Of a stretch of DNA of 64,000 nucleotides, positions 53,517 to 62,874 are shown one piece after another (position 1 is the first letter of the stretch; each line of letters opens with the position of its first letter). The notes under the pieces are model-generated. The model had not been told where the DNA came from, searched no databases, and saw only the letters and a program-made list of their open reading frames with translations. This DNA is from Dehalococcoidia bacterium (lineage in GTDB: Bacteria > Chloroflexota > Dehalococcoidia > Lucifugimonadales > Lucifugimonadaceae): contig DUCO01000024.1 of the NCBI GenBank assembly GCA_012959765.1, positions 1 to 64,000 of the forward strand, given 5' to 3'. The position numbers and the translations under genes were made by a program.

Positions 53517-54782
53517 CTATATCTTTCCGGCGAATCGCCCGGGGTTAAGGGTGTTGGTGGGGTCGTACTGGTTCTTGATCCGACGCATCAGCTCGATCGA
53601 ATTTCCGACGTCGCTAAATATGTCCATGTGTTGTTTTACGACCAGAGGACATTTTTCGATCACGTACGAACTTTGATACTTAGTAATTGTGCCAGCAACC
53701 GAGCTGATAAACGAAAGGTCTTCATCGCGAGAAGCCGAACCAGCAAGAACGGTCATTGCGCCGAACCCGATGTCGCTGATGGTCGATATTTTCGTTCCCG
53801 AGTCCGATTCGGCAGATCGAATTTCCTGAGATGCCTTGAGCGTGTCGCCGGTGCGAGCGTTCATTCTTACAGCGATCCCAGCGTTCGATTCAGCGTCATC
53901 AAGCGCAGACCATGCAGCCTTCGCCGCCATGTCGCTAAGCACGGCATACCCGGCGGATCCGCCTGACCCTGCAGCACCCACAACTTCGTTTACCTGCCGT
54001 TCGATCGACCGAACTCCGCCGCCAAGTCTCATGAGTAGAGCAAACGTCTGATCACCACTGGAGGAATCGAACGATTCGCCAGTCGCCTGAACAGTGGCAG
54101 CCGCCAATTCACCGGAAATCAGCGAAATCGCTTCGGGCGCAAACAGGCCGTTCGCGAATCCCATTCCGATTTCTTGTGCCGACTGGATATCGTCGAACCA
54201 GATGATGATAGTTTGCTGCTCCGGTGTGACAGGGAGGAGTTTGAATGCAACTTGCGACACGATGCCGAGCGTGCCGAATGCGCCTGTGTGGAGACGGTGA
54301 AGCTCGTAACCCTGAACATTCTTTACGACCCGGCCACCACTTTTGGTAATCGTGCCGTCAGCAAGAACGATCTGCATACCGATCACCCAGTCTCGGATAC
54401 CGCCTGTTGACGATTGACGATGTCCCGGTGCGTTCGAGGCAATGGACCCACCAACGGTCGCCTGCTCCGGGTTGCGCACTTCGAACGGTAGGCGCTGGCC
54501 CTCTTTTTCGAGCAGGGCGTTCAGCGTTGCGATAGTCACCCCGGCGTTGGCCGCGATCGTCATGTCGCCAACTGCGTGCTCTATCTCGCCGGTAAATCCA
54601 GAAAGATCGAGCGCCACGTCATAGCTAGACGGGATATTCCCGATGCCAATACGCGTCCCGCCGCCCCACGGAATTGCCGTTCGGTCTGAGCCGTTTATGT
54701 CAGCAAGTGACTTCGAGAGTTCCTTGAGTGAATTAGGGCTCTCTACCGATGAGGGGGTGAGGTCGTCTATAGAATGGCTCAA
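53517..54782 (-). CDS. glcE: FAD-binding oxidase subunit (GlcE-like)
   Basis: This 421-residue protein has the PCMH-type FAD domain: IPWGGGTRIGIGN, NPEQATVGGSIASNAPGHR and GGRVVKNVQGYELHRLHTG. It is the GlcE-type subunit that joins GlcD and GlcF in glycolate oxidase, here without GlcD next door. It starts at TTG 54782 with GGGAA upstream and ends eight bases before glcF. Lactate-type oxidases are the alternative. Confidence 0.83.
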   Translation of the reverse strand: MSHSIDDLTPSSVESPNSLKELSKSLADINGSDRTAIPWGGGTRIGIGNIPSSYDVALDLSGFTGEIEHAVGDMTIAANAGVTIATLNALLEKEGQRLPFEVRNPEQATVGGSIASNAPGHRQSSTGGIRDWVIGMQIVLADGTITKSGGRVVKNVQGYELHRLHTGAFGTLGIVSQVAFKLLPVTPEQQTIIIWFDDIQSAQEIGMGFANGLFAPEAISLISGELAAATVQATGESFDSSSGDQTFALLMRLGGGVRSIERQVNEVVGAAGSGGSAGYAVLSDMAAKAAWSALDDAESNAGIAVRMNARTGDTLKASQEIRSAESDSGTKISTISDIGFGAMTVLAGSASRDEDLSFISSVAGTITKYQSSYVIEKCPLVVKQHMDIFSDVGNSIELMRRIKNQYDPTNTLNPGRFAGKI

Positions 54783-54803
54783 CGTCGTTCCCAGAACTTA
54801 CCC

Positions 54804-55826
54804 CTATGCCTTTGTCGATGCTGCTACAGGTGGAGCCATGTGCATTTGAGGCTTCCACGGAGCGGTGTCCCAAAGTTGATCGCCAATTGCGGTTGCTTCG
54901 TTGATCGCTTCGTTAGGAACGTCTTCTTCCCATGCGATAAGATTCTGCTGTAACTGTTCGAGCGTTCGTGCGCCAACAATGCAGGCTGAAACCGCGGGAT
55001 TAGAACGAACCCATCCGAGTGCCAGAGCCATCGGCGTTACGCTGTATTTCTCTGTAACTCCGATGAACTGCTCCATCGCTTCGAATGTGACTTCGTTCCA
55101 ATAGGTGGTTTTATAGAAATTCGCTGCTCTAAAGTCGTTCGAGTAGCGTCCGCCCTTGGGCATTTCGGCTTTGAACTCGCGATGCTTTCCAAGCAGGAAT
55201 CCACCAGCCTGGGGTGAATAGACCATTACGCCAACACCCTGATCTACACACGCCGGGAACAGTTCGCGTTCCGGCTCTCGGTACAGCAAGTTGTAACGGG
55301 GCTGAACCGAGTTGAACTTGCTGAAGCCGTTCTTGTCCTGCGCCCAGAGCGCTTCGACAAGCTGCGGTCCTGAGAAGTTCGATGCGCCGATGTAGCGTGC
55401 TTTTCCAGCTCGAACAACGTCGTTGTACGCCTCGACTGTTTCTTCGATGGGCGTGGTGAGATCTGGCGAGTGGATCTGGTAGAGATCGACGTAGTCTGTG
55501 CCCAAACGCTTGAGCGAGTCGTCTATTGCCTGCATCACATACTTCTTGTTGACCCCGACATCGTTCGGATTGGGACCAACCTGGCTCTTGCCCTTGGTCG
55601 CCAAAACCACTTCTGAACGCCGAGTTTTAATGAACTTGCCGACATTCTCTTCTGATAGCCCATCGCAATAAGAATTGGCCGTATCGATGAAGTTCACTCC
55701 GCCATCGAAGGCAGCCGACATGATGCGCATCGAGTCTTCGGCGTTGGTTTGACCACCAAAGTTGTCGGATCCGATGCAATATTCAGAGACTTTTAGCCCG
55801 GTGTTCCCGAGTCGTACATATTCCAA
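54804..55826 (-). CDS. Aldo/keto reductase (copy 1 of adjacent pair)
   Basis: This 340-residue NADPH-dependent TIM-barrel reductase has the tetrad in NFIDTANSYCDGLSEE (Asp, Tyr), LATKGKSQ (Lys) and LYQIHSPD (His). The C-terminal GARTLEQLQQNLIAW is typical of the YajO/Tas-like voltage-channel beta-like group. TTG 55826 is seven bases after GGAG and gives the start EYVRLGNTGLKVS. The upstream neighbour at 55838-56890 is a related protein with an equivalent N-terminus but a different start codon. Confidence 0.9.
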   Translation of the reverse strand: MEYVRLGNTGLKVSEYCIGSDNFGGQTNAEDSMRIMSAAFDGGVNFIDTANSYCDGLSEENVGKFIKTRRSEVVLATKGKSQVGPNPNDVGVNKKYVMQAIDDSLKRLGTDYVDLYQIHSPDLTTPIEETVEAYNDVVRAGKARYIGASNFSGPQLVEALWAQDKNGFSKFNSVQPRYNLLYREPERELFPACVDQGVGVMVYSPQAGGFLLGKHREFKAEMPKGGRYSNDFRAANFYKTTYWNEVTFEAMEQFIGVTEKYSVTPMALALGWVRSNPAVSACIVGARTLEQLQQNLIAWEEDVPNEAINEATAIGDQLWDTAPWKPQMHMAPPVAASTKA

Positions 55827-55837
55827 TTGAGTGCTCC

Positions 55838-56890
55838 TTATTTCGCCGACGAGCTTGTGGGTAGTGTGCCGAACGCCTGTCCCGAATTCGGCGGGTATGC
55901 CATCGGAGCCTGCGATTCGAATTCGTCAGCCACGGCTCGAACTTCGGCCATGGCCTCGGCTGGAGCCGATTCTGACCATGCGTCGAGAACTCCCTGGATG
56001 TGTTCAACCTTGCGTGCGCCGAAGATCGGTGCAGTTACGCCGGGGAACTCTGAAACCCACTGAAGAGCAAGTCGTATGGCGGGTTGACCGTGCTTTTCGG
56101 CGATTGCCGTGAACTTCTCAACGGCAGTAAACGCAGCATCGTTGAAGTAACGAGATTTTAGACCCCCACCCTTTGAGTCGTCTCGCATATCGAACTTGGA
56201 TCCAGCGACTGCCGTGCCAGACGAACCGTGCTTGCCTGTGAGCATTCCGCTTGCGAGTGGTGAGTAGGGGATCACCGCTACATCGTGATCGGCAGTGAAA
56301 GGAACCATCTCTCGTCCGAGTCCGGGTTGGAGAATGTTGAATACGCTCTGAATCGCTTCGAATCGGTAGAGATTTCGAACGTCGGATGTCCAGAGACCTT
56401 TGGCGAGAATCCATGTTGGGAAGTTCGACGCACCGGCGTAGACGACTTTGCCCTGATGAATTAGATCGTCAACGGCACGAAGTGTCTCCTCGATCGGAGT
56501 TTCTTCGTCCCACGAATGGCAGTACAGCAGGTCAATTCGATCGGTGCGGAGTCGACGAAGGGAATCCTCGACCGCTCGAACGATGTGATACCGAGATGCA
56601 CCCTTATCGTTCACACCCGCTCCGACCGCCGAACGATACTTGGTGGCGAGAACGACATTGTCTCGACGTCCTGAGTCGGCGAGGTAGTTACCGATCATCG
56701 ATTCCGAACGACCTTCGTTGTAGGAATCGGATGTATCGACGAAGTTGATTCCGCCGTCGAGAGCGGTGTCAAGAATTTCGTGTGCTGTCGGCTCGTCGCA
56801 ACCCCACTGGTTGCCGTAATTATCGGTTCCCAGACAGATGTTCGAGACCTTTGTCCCTGTGCGACCTAGCTTTACATATTCGATAGGAAT
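55838..56890 (-). CDS. Aldo/keto reductase (copy 2 of adjacent pair)
   Basis: This reductase has the tetrad in NFVDTSDSYNEGRSE, LATKYRSAV and YCHSWDEE. The first ATG/GTG/TTG in frame is ATG 56698, which would delete the first strand and the catalytic Asp/Tyr. Upstream the frame is open and reads PIEYVKLGRTGTKVSNICLG, as in copy 1. No standard start exists there. ATT 56890 lies seven bases after GGAG, exactly as TTG does in copy 1. I use it, giving 350 residues. Pseudogene status is unlikely because all residues are kept. Confidence 0.8.
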   Translation of the reverse strand: MPIEYVKLGRTGTKVSNICLGTDNYGNQWGCDEPTAHEILDTALDGGINFVDTSDSYNEGRSESMIGNYLADSGRRDNVVLATKYRSAVGAGVNDKGASRYHIVRAVEDSLRRLRTDRIDLLYCHSWDEETPIEETLRAVDDLIHQGKVVYAGASNFPTWILAKGLWTSDVRNLYRFEAIQSVFNILQPGLGREMVPFTADHDVAVIPYSPLASGMLTGKHGSSGTAVAGSKFDMRDDSKGGGLKSRYFNDAAFTAVEKFTAIAEKHGQPAIRLALQWVSEFPGVTAPIFGARKVEHIQGVLDAWSESAPAEAMAEVRAVADEFESQAPMAYPPNSGQAFGTLPTSSSAK

Positions 56891-56936
56891 GGTGAGGCTC
56901 CGTGGATTATTGCGAACTGGCTAGTTAGTGTTGTAT

Positions 56937-57992
56937 TTAGTCGTGATTCAGATCAATCCAGCGTGATTCTTCGACTGATTGATAGGCTGCATCAACGATT
57001 TCAGCAGCCTTCATTCCGTCGTAGAAACTGGTTTCGATCAGTGATTGGTCACCCGCGATGATCGCATCGGCGAACCGTTGGTAGGGTTGAGGATACTCGG
57101 CTCCAGGATCGAGCTGTCCGACCGGATTATTAGGTCCCGTTACGCCCTGGATCCCAAACCGACCGTCAGTGGTGATTCGACCCAGTTCACCCGATATTTC
57201 GACTCGAGGCGAAGTCTTGCCGTCGGCGTCGGTTCCACGAGACGCAAAAGAAGTGTGTACGACAGCCATTCCGCCGTTCACCCATTCACACAGAAGTCCC
57301 GAAACGTCGGGCACATCAACATCGATCCCTTCGGGGTTATCGAACGTTGGGCGGTGGCTGTTCGTAGTGTCGAACGATGCGACGACCCGCTTTACTTCAC
57401 CATTGATGAACCGCAGCATGTCGAATACGTGAATGAGTTCGTATACCGATCCGCCACCGTTCTCGGAACGGAAGCGCCACGAGAGCGTCTCCGGTCGGGC
57501 GTCGAGCTGATGCGACATGCCCCACCACAGGTTGGCGTGGTAGATGCGGCCTACGAAATCGTCGTCGAGATAGCGCTTGATGCGACCTATCATCGTGTTT
57601 CCGCGCTGATTGAAGTTAGTTGAGTGGATCACCCCGGCTTTTTCAGCCGCTTCGGACATGACTTTCGCGTCAGCAGCTGTGAGAGCGAGTGGCTTGTCGC
57701 AGAGGACATGCTTGCCTGCTGCGATAGCGTCGAGAGCGAGATCTTTGTGCGACCCGGTCGGGGTGATGATGTCGACCGCATCGAGACCGTCCATCTTCAG
57801 CATCTCGTTGTGATCAGTGAAGCCGTTCGGGATGTCCCACTTCTGCTGAAACTCGGCCAAAGCTTCGGGGTTTCTCCTCATAGCTGCAACAACTTCTACG
57901 TTGTCGAGCTTCGAGAATTGCTCCATATGAGTATTGGCGAACCCGCCGACACCGATAATTCCGATGCGTACTTTGCCTGATGCTGAGGGCAC
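56937..57992 (-). CDS. Gfo/Idh/MocA-family oxidoreductase
   Basis: This 351-residue protein has an N-terminal NAD(P)-binding domain (RIGIIGVGGFANTHMEQF) and a C-terminal alpha/beta domain. VLCDKPLALT is the family's EKP-like motif, here DKP. It probably dehydrogenates a sugar or inositol-type hydroxyl. I start at GTG 57992, five bases after AGGAA; ATG 58031 in frame is possible. It stands upstream of the two aldo/keto reductases, which may act on related substrates. Confidence 0.86.
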   Translation of the reverse strand: MPSASGKVRIGIIGVGGFANTHMEQFSKLDNVEVVAAMRRNPEALAEFQQKWDIPNGFTDHNEMLKMDGLDAVDIITPTGSHKDLALDAIAAGKHVLCDKPLALTAADAKVMSEAAEKAGVIHSTNFNQRGNTMIGRIKRYLDDDFVGRIYHANLWWGMSHQLDARPETLSWRFRSENGGGSVYELIHVFDMLRFINGEVKRVVASFDTTNSHRPTFDNPEGIDVDVPDVSGLLCEWVNGGMAVVHTSFASRGTDADGKTSPRVEISGELGRITTDGRFGIQGVTGPNNPVGQLDPGAEYPQPYQRFADAIIAGDQSLIETSFYDGMKAAEIVDAAYQSVEESRWIDLNHD

Positions 57993-58174
57993 TTTGGTTC
58001 CTGTCTGCCGCGATGCGCGTGGGTGGCGCATCGAAGGCGTTTGAAGACCGGTGATCGAGTCGAGGCACCCAGTTTAGCGAAAGTGCGGGTTACAGGCTGC
58101 GAATTGTTGACGAATATGGACTCCATATCGTCATGGGCCATAGGAACGTTCAGGTGGCTAAGTAGAAATGAGAA

Positions 58175-58459
58175 CTATTTCTTGATTCGTAGAACTGCGA
58201 ATCCTGCACCGATAGATGCAATTTGCGCCATCAGTGCCAGCGCAACGACCTTGAAATACGGCGTAACTATTTCTGGACGACCCGAATCAGGTCCGTATTC
58301 AAATAGGAAATTGCCGGTTTGTACGAACGAAATTGTTATTGAAATAGCCATCACTACCCAACCGGCAATCACAATCCGAACCGGCCATATTCCGAGTAAG
58401 TCGATCCAGTAATGCCAAAAGTGGAGACTAAGAGATTTCATTCCAGAGTTGTTGCTCAT
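58175..58459 (-). CDS. Small membrane protein with two helices
   Basis: This 94-residue protein has hydrophobic stretches at about 25-45 and 68-90 and a basic end (VLRIKK). ATAGGAG lies eight bases before ATG 58459. I do not recognise a family. It follows the GlcD-like gene by 40 bases and could be its membrane partner, but there is no direct support for that. Confidence 0.6.
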   Translation of the reverse strand: MSNNSGMKSLSLHFWHYWIDLLGIWPVRIVIAGWVVMAISITISFVQTGNFLFEYGPDSGRPEIVTPYFKVVALALMAQIASIGAGFAVLRIKK

Positions 58460-58499
58460 GATTTCACTCCTATCTCAAAATATGTTGCTTCTGCTGAGT

Positions 58500-59993
58500 T
58501 TACTGCCAGTCCGACGTGCCAGTCGGTCGGAACGATTCTGCTGAAATGCCGTACGCCTCGCCGTGAATTGCTCCGCCAGGGAACACCTTGCCGGGGTTGA
58601 AACGCTCGCTTAGTGAAGGGACTCCGATTGGAGCATCATCTGGTTGCTCGCCGATAAACGCAGTACGGAGTCGCGACATCGACTCCAGGTCGTCCTCAGT
58701 GAACACCAGCGGCATGTATGCCTGCTTCTCGATTCCAATGCCGTGCTCGCCTGACAAAGCGCCACCTGCTGCAACACACGCTTCGAGAATGCGTGCTCCA
58801 GCGAGAATGGCCTGCTTCACCTCGCTGGGGTTTCGTTCGTTGAACAGAATCGCAGGGTGAATGTTGCCATCGCCTGCATGGAACACGTTGGCGACGGTTA
58901 CGTTGAGTTCAGCGGCGATCTGATCGACCTGCTGCAACACTTCTCTGAGCTTGGTGCGGGGAACAACGCCATCAACAAGATAGTAGGTGGGAGCGATCGT
59001 TCCGTAAGCGCCAATCGCCCCTTTGCGAGTCTCCCAGAGTTTGGCCCGGGTTTCCTCGTCATCTGCTTCCCGTATTTCCATTGCGCCATGTTTGCGGCAT
59101 ATTCCGAGTACGGCTTCGGTCTGCTCTTCGACCGATTCGATCAGGCCATCTACTTCAACGATCAGAACTGCTTCGGCAGCGGCTGGATACCCGGGGTGAT
59201 AGAACGGCTCGACGGCGTCGATGGTCTTGCGATCCATCATCTCGAGCGCAGAAGGAACCATGCCAGCAGCGATGATCTCGGCAACGGTGTCTGAAGCAGC
59301 ATCCATTGTTGTGAAAGCAGCCAGCATGCTGTGAATCGCTTCGGGCTTTGGCAGTAGGCGAACGGCGATTTTGGTGATTATTCCGAACGTGCCTTCCGAT
59401 CCGACAAACGCCCCACGAAGGTCATAGCCAGTTGATTCGCGTTGCGCGGCTCCCAGCCAAACAAGTGAGCCGTCGGCGAGGACCACTTCGAGTCCGAGTA
59501 CGTGGTTCGTTGTGACTCCGAGAGCCAAGCAGTGAGGTCCGCCAGCGTTTTCTCCAACGTTTCCGCCGATAGTGCAGGTCTTTTGACTTGCCGGGTCGGG
59601 AGCGTAGAAAAGTCCGAGATGGCTGACTTTTTGAGATAGCTGAAGATTAATCATCCCCGGCTCGACGATAGCCACACGATTTTCCGCGTCTACCTCGATG
59701 AGTTCGGTGAGCCTCGTCAGTGCAATAACTACAGAATTTCGTAGTGGCACCGCACCGCCAGAAAGACTGGTCCCAGCGCCCCGAGCAACGATGTAAACGC
59801 CGTGTCGATTGGCTATCCGAACGACTTCTGCCACCTCTTCAGCGGTTCTCGGCAGCACAACGGCCTGCGGGGTCGCCTTGTCGATCGAGCCATCGTATTC
59901 GTAGACCAATAGGTCTTCAGGCTTCCAGATCACATACTGGGTGCCGACGATGGCCGCGAGGTCAGGAATCAGGCTGGAACTAACTGTAGTCAT
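58500..59993 (-). CDS. glcD: FAD-linked oxidase, GlcD-like
   Basis: This 497-residue flavoprotein has the PCMH domain (RGAGTSLSGGAVPL, GGNVGENAGGPHCLALG) and the C-terminal FAD-oxidase domain with HAGDGNIHPAIL and GEHGIGIEK. It oxidises 2-hydroxy acids such as glycolate or D-lactate. With GlcE and GlcF in the same region it would make a complete glycolate oxidase. The order is not operonic, so other partners are possible. Start ATG 59993. Confidence 0.9.
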   Translation of the reverse strand: MTTVSSSLIPDLAAIVGTQYVIWKPEDLLVYEYDGSIDKATPQAVVLPRTAEEVAEVVRIANRHGVYIVARGAGTSLSGGAVPLRNSVVIALTRLTELIEVDAENRVAIVEPGMINLQLSQKVSHLGLFYAPDPASQKTCTIGGNVGENAGGPHCLALGVTTNHVLGLEVVLADGSLVWLGAAQRESTGYDLRGAFVGSEGTFGIITKIAVRLLPKPEAIHSMLAAFTTMDAASDTVAEIIAAGMVPSALEMMDRKTIDAVEPFYHPGYPAAAEAVLIVEVDGLIESVEEQTEAVLGICRKHGAMEIREADDEETRAKLWETRKGAIGAYGTIAPTYYLVDGVVPRTKLREVLQQVDQIAAELNVTVANVFHAGDGNIHPAILFNERNPSEVKQAILAGARILEACVAAGGALSGEHGIGIEKQAYMPLVFTEDDLESMSRLRTAFIGEQPDDAPIGVPSLSERFNPGKVFPGGAIHGEAYGISAESFRPTGTSDWQ

Positions 59994-60032
59994 GAAGTCA
60001 TTGTGACACGCATTCAGGGTCGTTACAAAGCC

Positions 60033-61448
60033 CTAAAAAATCGTTCCAACACCAGTCACGTTCCGAACGATTTCACGGTCTTCCTGATCACGCACGATCT
60101 TTGCGGTTAGTGCGTCAGGATCACCCCACTGATCGAGCAGTATTTTCAGCAGTCGATCTTGCACGCTGGAATGTTCTTCTACACCAGCAAGGTTCGTGAA
60201 TTCGCCAGGGTCTGCATCGAGATCGTACAGTTCGAGCTCAACCGGTTCGCCATGGCCGTAACAGAGCTTCCACTTGCCCGATCTCACCATGCCAAGCGGT
60301 CGATCCGTGCCGTGGGCGAAGTGTTCTGAAATCGCCACGTCGTTGAGTTCGGATGTATCGCCGTTCAGCGCTGGAACGAGCGACTGCCCATCCAGATCCC
60401 ACTTAGTGAGATCAATTCCAGCGATATCAAGAATCGTGGCAACTGCATCGACATTAGAAACGGCTTCTCCAACGCGCTGACCGCCTTCGAACTTGCCCGG
60501 CCACGATATCTGCAGCGGAACGTTCGCCGACTGCTCGTAGAAGCACATTTTTCGCCATAGGCCGTGTTCACCGAGCATATCGCCGTGATCCGACGTGTGG
60601 ATAATCACCGTATTCTCGGCAAGCCCTTGCTCTTCGAGCGTCTCCATCAGGTGACCGATCTTGTCGTCAAGATATTCGCAGAGTCCGAAGTAGGCAGCGC
60701 GGGCACGAGCGATTTCATCGTCGGTCCAATCGCCATTGAGCCCGAACATCTGGCGCAAACGCTGTGCCGAGGGCGGCAGTTCATCGAGATGTCCCTCTGG
60801 GAGGTTCGGCATATCAACATTGTCGGGGTAGTACTTCGAAAAGTACGGTTCAGGAACGACGAAAGGGAAGTGCGGTGCGATGAAACCGACGCACATGGCG
60901 AACGGCTTTTCGTGGCGAGCGGGATCGGATAGATACTCGACCGCAGCCTTTTCCATTGCGTCGTCAGCTTCGATCATTGGACTGACACCCGGATTTGCCT
61001 CTCGAACACCGAACCAGTCTTCTGGCGCGGTGGGGATGCCGTCCGACCATCGATAGTGATCGAGTGGCGCTTCGATGTGCGGGTCTCTCGAAAGCTGCTC
61101 ATCAAAACCATGCAAAGGATCTGGCCCAACCAGGTGCATCTTGCCGTTCAGGGCGGTGTCGTAGCCTTCGTTTCGCAGCAAGTACGGCCACGTTAGCTGG
61201 TCAACCGGCATCGGCTTCGTGTTGTCCCAAATTTCGCACGTCGAAACGTACTGTCCGGTCATAAACGACGCCCGAGACGGAATGCAGAGTGGCGAGTTGC
61301 AGTAGTTCGCGTCGAACGTAACACCCTGCTCGGCCAATCGATCCATATTCGGCGTTTCGATGATCGGGTGACCATATGCCGACGAGAACTGCGCACCGTG
61401 CTCGTCGGACATGATGACTAAGAAGTTAGGCTGTGGTTTCGAAGCGAT
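60033..61448 (-). CDS. Type I (Cys) sulfatase
   Basis: This hydrolase removes sulfate esters. The formylglycine signature is Cys55-Ile-Pro-Ser-Arg; Asp15 and Glu16 begin the metal site (MSDEHGAQ), and HTSDHGDMLGEHG contributes the rest. The first ATG, 61412, starts at the metal motif itself and would remove the first strand. The upstream frame reads KPQPNFLVI, the family N-terminus. The only start there is ATC 61448, with AGGAAG nine bases before. The length becomes 471 residues. No anaerobic maturase gene is nearby, so an aerobic formylglycine generator elsewhere is implied. Confidence 0.83.
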   Translation of the reverse strand: MASKPQPNFLVIMSDEHGAQFSSAYGHPIIETPNMDRLAEQGVTFDANYCNSPLCIPSRASFMTGQYVSTCEIWDNTKPMPVDQLTWPYLLRNEGYDTALNGKMHLVGPDPLHGFDEQLSRDPHIEAPLDHYRWSDGIPTAPEDWFGVREANPGVSPMIEADDAMEKAAVEYLSDPARHEKPFAMCVGFIAPHFPFVVPEPYFSKYYPDNVDMPNLPEGHLDELPPSAQRLRQMFGLNGDWTDDEIARARAAYFGLCEYLDDKIGHLMETLEEQGLAENTVIIHTSDHGDMLGEHGLWRKMCFYEQSANVPLQISWPGKFEGGQRVGEAVSNVDAVATILDIAGIDLTKWDLDGQSLVPALNGDTSELNDVAISEHFAHGTDRPLGMVRSGKWKLCYGHGEPVELELYDLDADPGEFTNLAGVEEHSSVQDRLLKILLDQWGDPDALTAKIVRDQEDREIVRNVTGVGTIF

Positions 61449-61499
61449 TGAACTGTTCTTCCTGAACTTGTGAATGGCGAATGGGCAGGGCCGAAGCGA

Positions 61500-62621
61500 C
61501 TAAGGCGTGATTACCGCCCGAGTTACTTCACTACCGGACTGCGTTCCAAGCCATTCGGCCGTTTCGAACGCCTTGCCGATCTGATCGAGCGGGAACTCGT
61601 GCGATACCACGCTGGTGAGCGGGTACTCGTCGGCAGTTCGTTCGAGAAAGTCGATAGCGTTCGGGATAATCCATGGATCGTAGTGCTGGATGCCGTAGAA
61701 CCTGATCTGGTTCGAAACCATCTGCTGAACGTCGATCTGGGCGATCGAGTTCGGTGAAATGTGGCCGACCTCGAGGTAGGTCCCCCTCATGCGAACCATC
61801 TTGAGTCCTTCTTCGACCACAGCCGGGAATCCAACGACCTCGATCACCTTGTCGGCGCCAATCCCGTTCGTCAGTTCCATCACCCGTTCGATACGTGATT
61901 CCGGAGTGTCGTAGTCGTTCATGTCGATCGTGTGTGTCGCACCACACTGCAGCGCCAGATCGAGCCGGTGCTTCTGGCCATCGATCACTATCACCTTGGC
62001 AGCGCCAAGCTCACGGGCAACGGCAGTGGCGTTTACGCCGAGTCCGCCAGCACCTTGTACAACAACGTTGTCGCCCAAACGCACGCCACCCAGGTGCATC
62101 GCTTCGTAAACCTGCGCCAATGCACAGTTGATCGGTGCAGCAGCAGCGTTGCTTATCGAATCGGGGAGTTTGAACACATAGTTAGGGCTACGCAGGTAGT
62201 AGTACTGGGCGAATCCGCCGTTACATACGGGCCATTCGTCGAGCGTTTTCCGCCCTGACCTGAACTTGCACGCACCGAATTCACCACGCAGGCAGTTGTA
62301 GCAGCGCGCACATGGGAAGAAATATGAGTAAGCAACCCGGTCGCCCTCTTTTAGCGGTCGGCGCAACGAGTCAGTGGTGACTTTGTTGCCCAACGCAGCA
62401 ACTTCGCCCATCATCTCGTGCCCGAACACAAAGGGATCTCTCGGCGGTGCACCTTCGGGAATGCCATCGCCACGCCAGATGTGAAGATCTGAGCCGCAGA
62501 CGCTTGTCGCTTTGACTCGAATTTGAATTGCGTCGGCTTCGAGTTCTGGCAACGGCAGATCTCGCATCTCCCAGCTCTTGTCGGCGTCGTGCCAGACTGC
62601 TGATGTTCCCATTTCTGCCAT
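61500..62621 (-). CDS. Zinc-dependent alcohol dehydrogenase
   Basis: This 373-residue enzyme has a catalytic-site SVCGSDLHIWRGD, FGHEMMGEV, and the structural zinc cysteines FPCARCYNCLRGEFGACKF. The cofactor motif is QGAGGLGVNATAVARELG with IDGQK at the second strand end. ATG 62621 with GAGGAG six bases upstream is the start. It is the second such enzyme in the window. It follows the sulfatase on the same strand, 51 bases upstream of it, and might handle a desulfated alcohol. Confidence 0.87.
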   Translation of the reverse strand: MAEMGTSAVWHDADKSWEMRDLPLPELEADAIQIRVKATSVCGSDLHIWRGDGIPEGAPPRDPFVFGHEMMGEVAALGNKVTTDSLRRPLKEGDRVAYSYFFPCARCYNCLRGEFGACKFRSGRKTLDEWPVCNGGFAQYYYLRSPNYVFKLPDSISNAAAAPINCALAQVYEAMHLGGVRLGDNVVVQGAGGLGVNATAVARELGAAKVIVIDGQKHRLDLALQCGATHTIDMNDYDTPESRIERVMELTNGIGADKVIEVVGFPAVVEEGLKMVRMRGTYLEVGHISPNSIAQIDVQQMVSNQIRFYGIQHYDPWIIPNAIDFLERTADEYPLTSVVSHEFPLDQIGKAFETAEWLGTQSGSEVTRAVITP

Positions 62622-62874
62622 TGGTTTCTCCTCGATTGATCGGTAGATTCCCGATCGGGCGTGATTCGCTTTGGTGCCGTGCGATAAACGTGACCGCAGA
62701 TAACTTATTCCCACAAACACAAAGTAACAATATGCGCCAGAACGAATTTTTCGAGCGACCCTTTGTGATTCTCTGAGATTAGAATTCTGCCAGACGGGGT
62801 CGCTGAAGCTGGGTTTCATTCGAGCAATATGCGGCATTGACTTAACGATTGCGGTGAAAGACGAGCAGGAACGA

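Noticed and set aside
53160-53966. A 268-codon open frame on the + strand opposite glcF/glcE
   Set aside because: It spans two conserved minus-strand genes and reads as an antisense shadow with no recognisable motif.
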